Source of the DNA: Atrichornis clamosus
Taxonomy: Eukaryota; Chordata; Aves; Passeriformes; Menuridae
Assembly: GCA_013400975.1 (NCBI GenBank)
Contig: WBMZ01008998.1
Span: 37,877 to 101,876, forward strand
Reading direction: 5' to 3'
Length of the DNA stretch: 64,000 nt
Of this stretch, positions 63,699 to 64,000 are shown piece by piece. Each line of letters begins with the position of its first letter. Positions within the stretch are counted from its first letter, which is position 1. The notes under the pieces are model-generated. The model saw nothing but the letters and a program-made list of their open reading frames with translations. It had not been told where the DNA came from and did not search any database. Both the position numbers and the translations under genes were made by a program.

Positions 63699-63703
63699 GC
63701 TGG

Positions 63704-63975
63704 CAGCTCTTCAAGGACATTTTTCTTAAACCACAACAGCTTTTGATTCCCATATGTAAGGAAAACAGCAGGAAAGGCAGGAGACTGGCATGTCTGAATA
63801 AGGATCTCCTTGTCAAAATGAATTCTAAGATGGAAAGATACAGGGAGTGAAACCAGGGACATACATCCTGGGAAGAATACAGGGATGCTGCCCAGAGGTG
63901 TAAGGATGGCATTATAAAACCCAAGACACAGATGGAGCTGAATTTTACCTGAGATGTATATAACAAGAGCTTCTA
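63704..63975 (+). mobile_element. CR1 LINE, part 2 (after the LTR)
   Basis: Continuation of the CR1 copy that stops at 62865: CAGCTCTTCAAGGACATTTT, CTTAAACCACAACAGC, GGAAAGGCAGGAGACTGGC, CCTTGTCAAAATGAATTC, CATCCTGGGAAGAATACAGG, GATGCTGCCCAGAGGTG and GATGGAGCTGAATTTTACCTG. This region of CR1 lies between the endonuclease and reverse-transcriptase domains. Similarity fades after GAGCTTCTACA near 63975, followed by AT-rich sequence to the window edge. The minus-strand frames of 91 and 108 codons at 63587-63966 are antisense shadows. Confidence 0.88.
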
Positions 63976-64000
63976 CATATAATTTAATAATATATATAAA

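Overview
The window looks like nuclear DNA from a bird. It is AT-rich and shows no bacterial-style gene organisation. At least a dozen copies of the chicken-repeat-1 (CR1) LINE are present, recognised by their reverse-transcriptase-derived blocks and, in several copies, by the typical 3' end made of short ATTCTATG/ATTCTGTG-like units. Several long terminal repeats (LTRs) of endogenous retroviruses resemble LTR families that I know from birds. The order or species cannot be fixed from the sequence alone. I found no functional protein-coding gene, no RNA gene, no CRISPR array and no prokaryotic regulatory structure. All open reading frames are short (177 codons at most), and the longest ones lie inside CR1 copies or LTRs, often antisense. 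The best reading is an intergenic or long-intron stretch, a gene desert. A few short unannotated exons of a large gene cannot be excluded without transcript data.

Layout. At 1-765 an LTR enters from the left edge and carries a degenerate minisatellite. From 766 to about 9,800 there is unique AT-rich DNA with one small old CR1 tail (1319-1533). From 9,800 to 14,803 there are CR1 copies at 9825-10290 and 12575-13234, then a CR1 on the minus strand that is split by a 961-bp solo LTR (13761-14721) with a target-site duplication. From 14,804 to 21,780 the DNA is mostly unique. A 717-bp solo LTR lies at 21786-22502, three perfect copies of an 86-bp unit at 23331-23588, and an LTR tail at 24590-24778. 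From 24,780 to 36,970 there is unique DNA, a GC-rich unclassified patch (28690-29075) and a CR1 (31401-31740). A 324-bp solo LTR lies at 36973-37296, a 1-kb CR1 at 38913-39930, a probable LTR at 41951-42638 and a 1.2-kb CR1 at 46600-47805. At 52445-53991 there is a CR1 tail, followed by an LTR with another CR1 inserted just before its 3' end. From 57,940 to the right edge there are CR1 fragments, ending with a long CR1 (about 61560-63975). That copy keeps the end of the ORF1 esterase domain and an endonuclease remnant, and is split by an 833-bp LTR (62866-63698).

How the parts fit together. The history is one of retrotransposon layering. CR1 copies were hit by retroviral LTRs in at least two places, and in one place a CR1 hit an LTR. 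Every retroviral element seen is an LTR without gag, pol or env, as expected after recombination between the two LTRs of a provirus. By my hand tally the recognisable repeats cover about a fifth of the window. The only sign of a sequence problem is a single N at 63555, placed exactly between two near-identical copies of a 98-bp segment, which suggests a false duplication at a contig join. I did not find a new biological system. The most useful leads are the nested insertions with readable target-site duplications, the perfect 86-bp triplication, the N-flanked duplication, one strong CTCF-like site at 43577, and two GC-rich patches that I could not classify.
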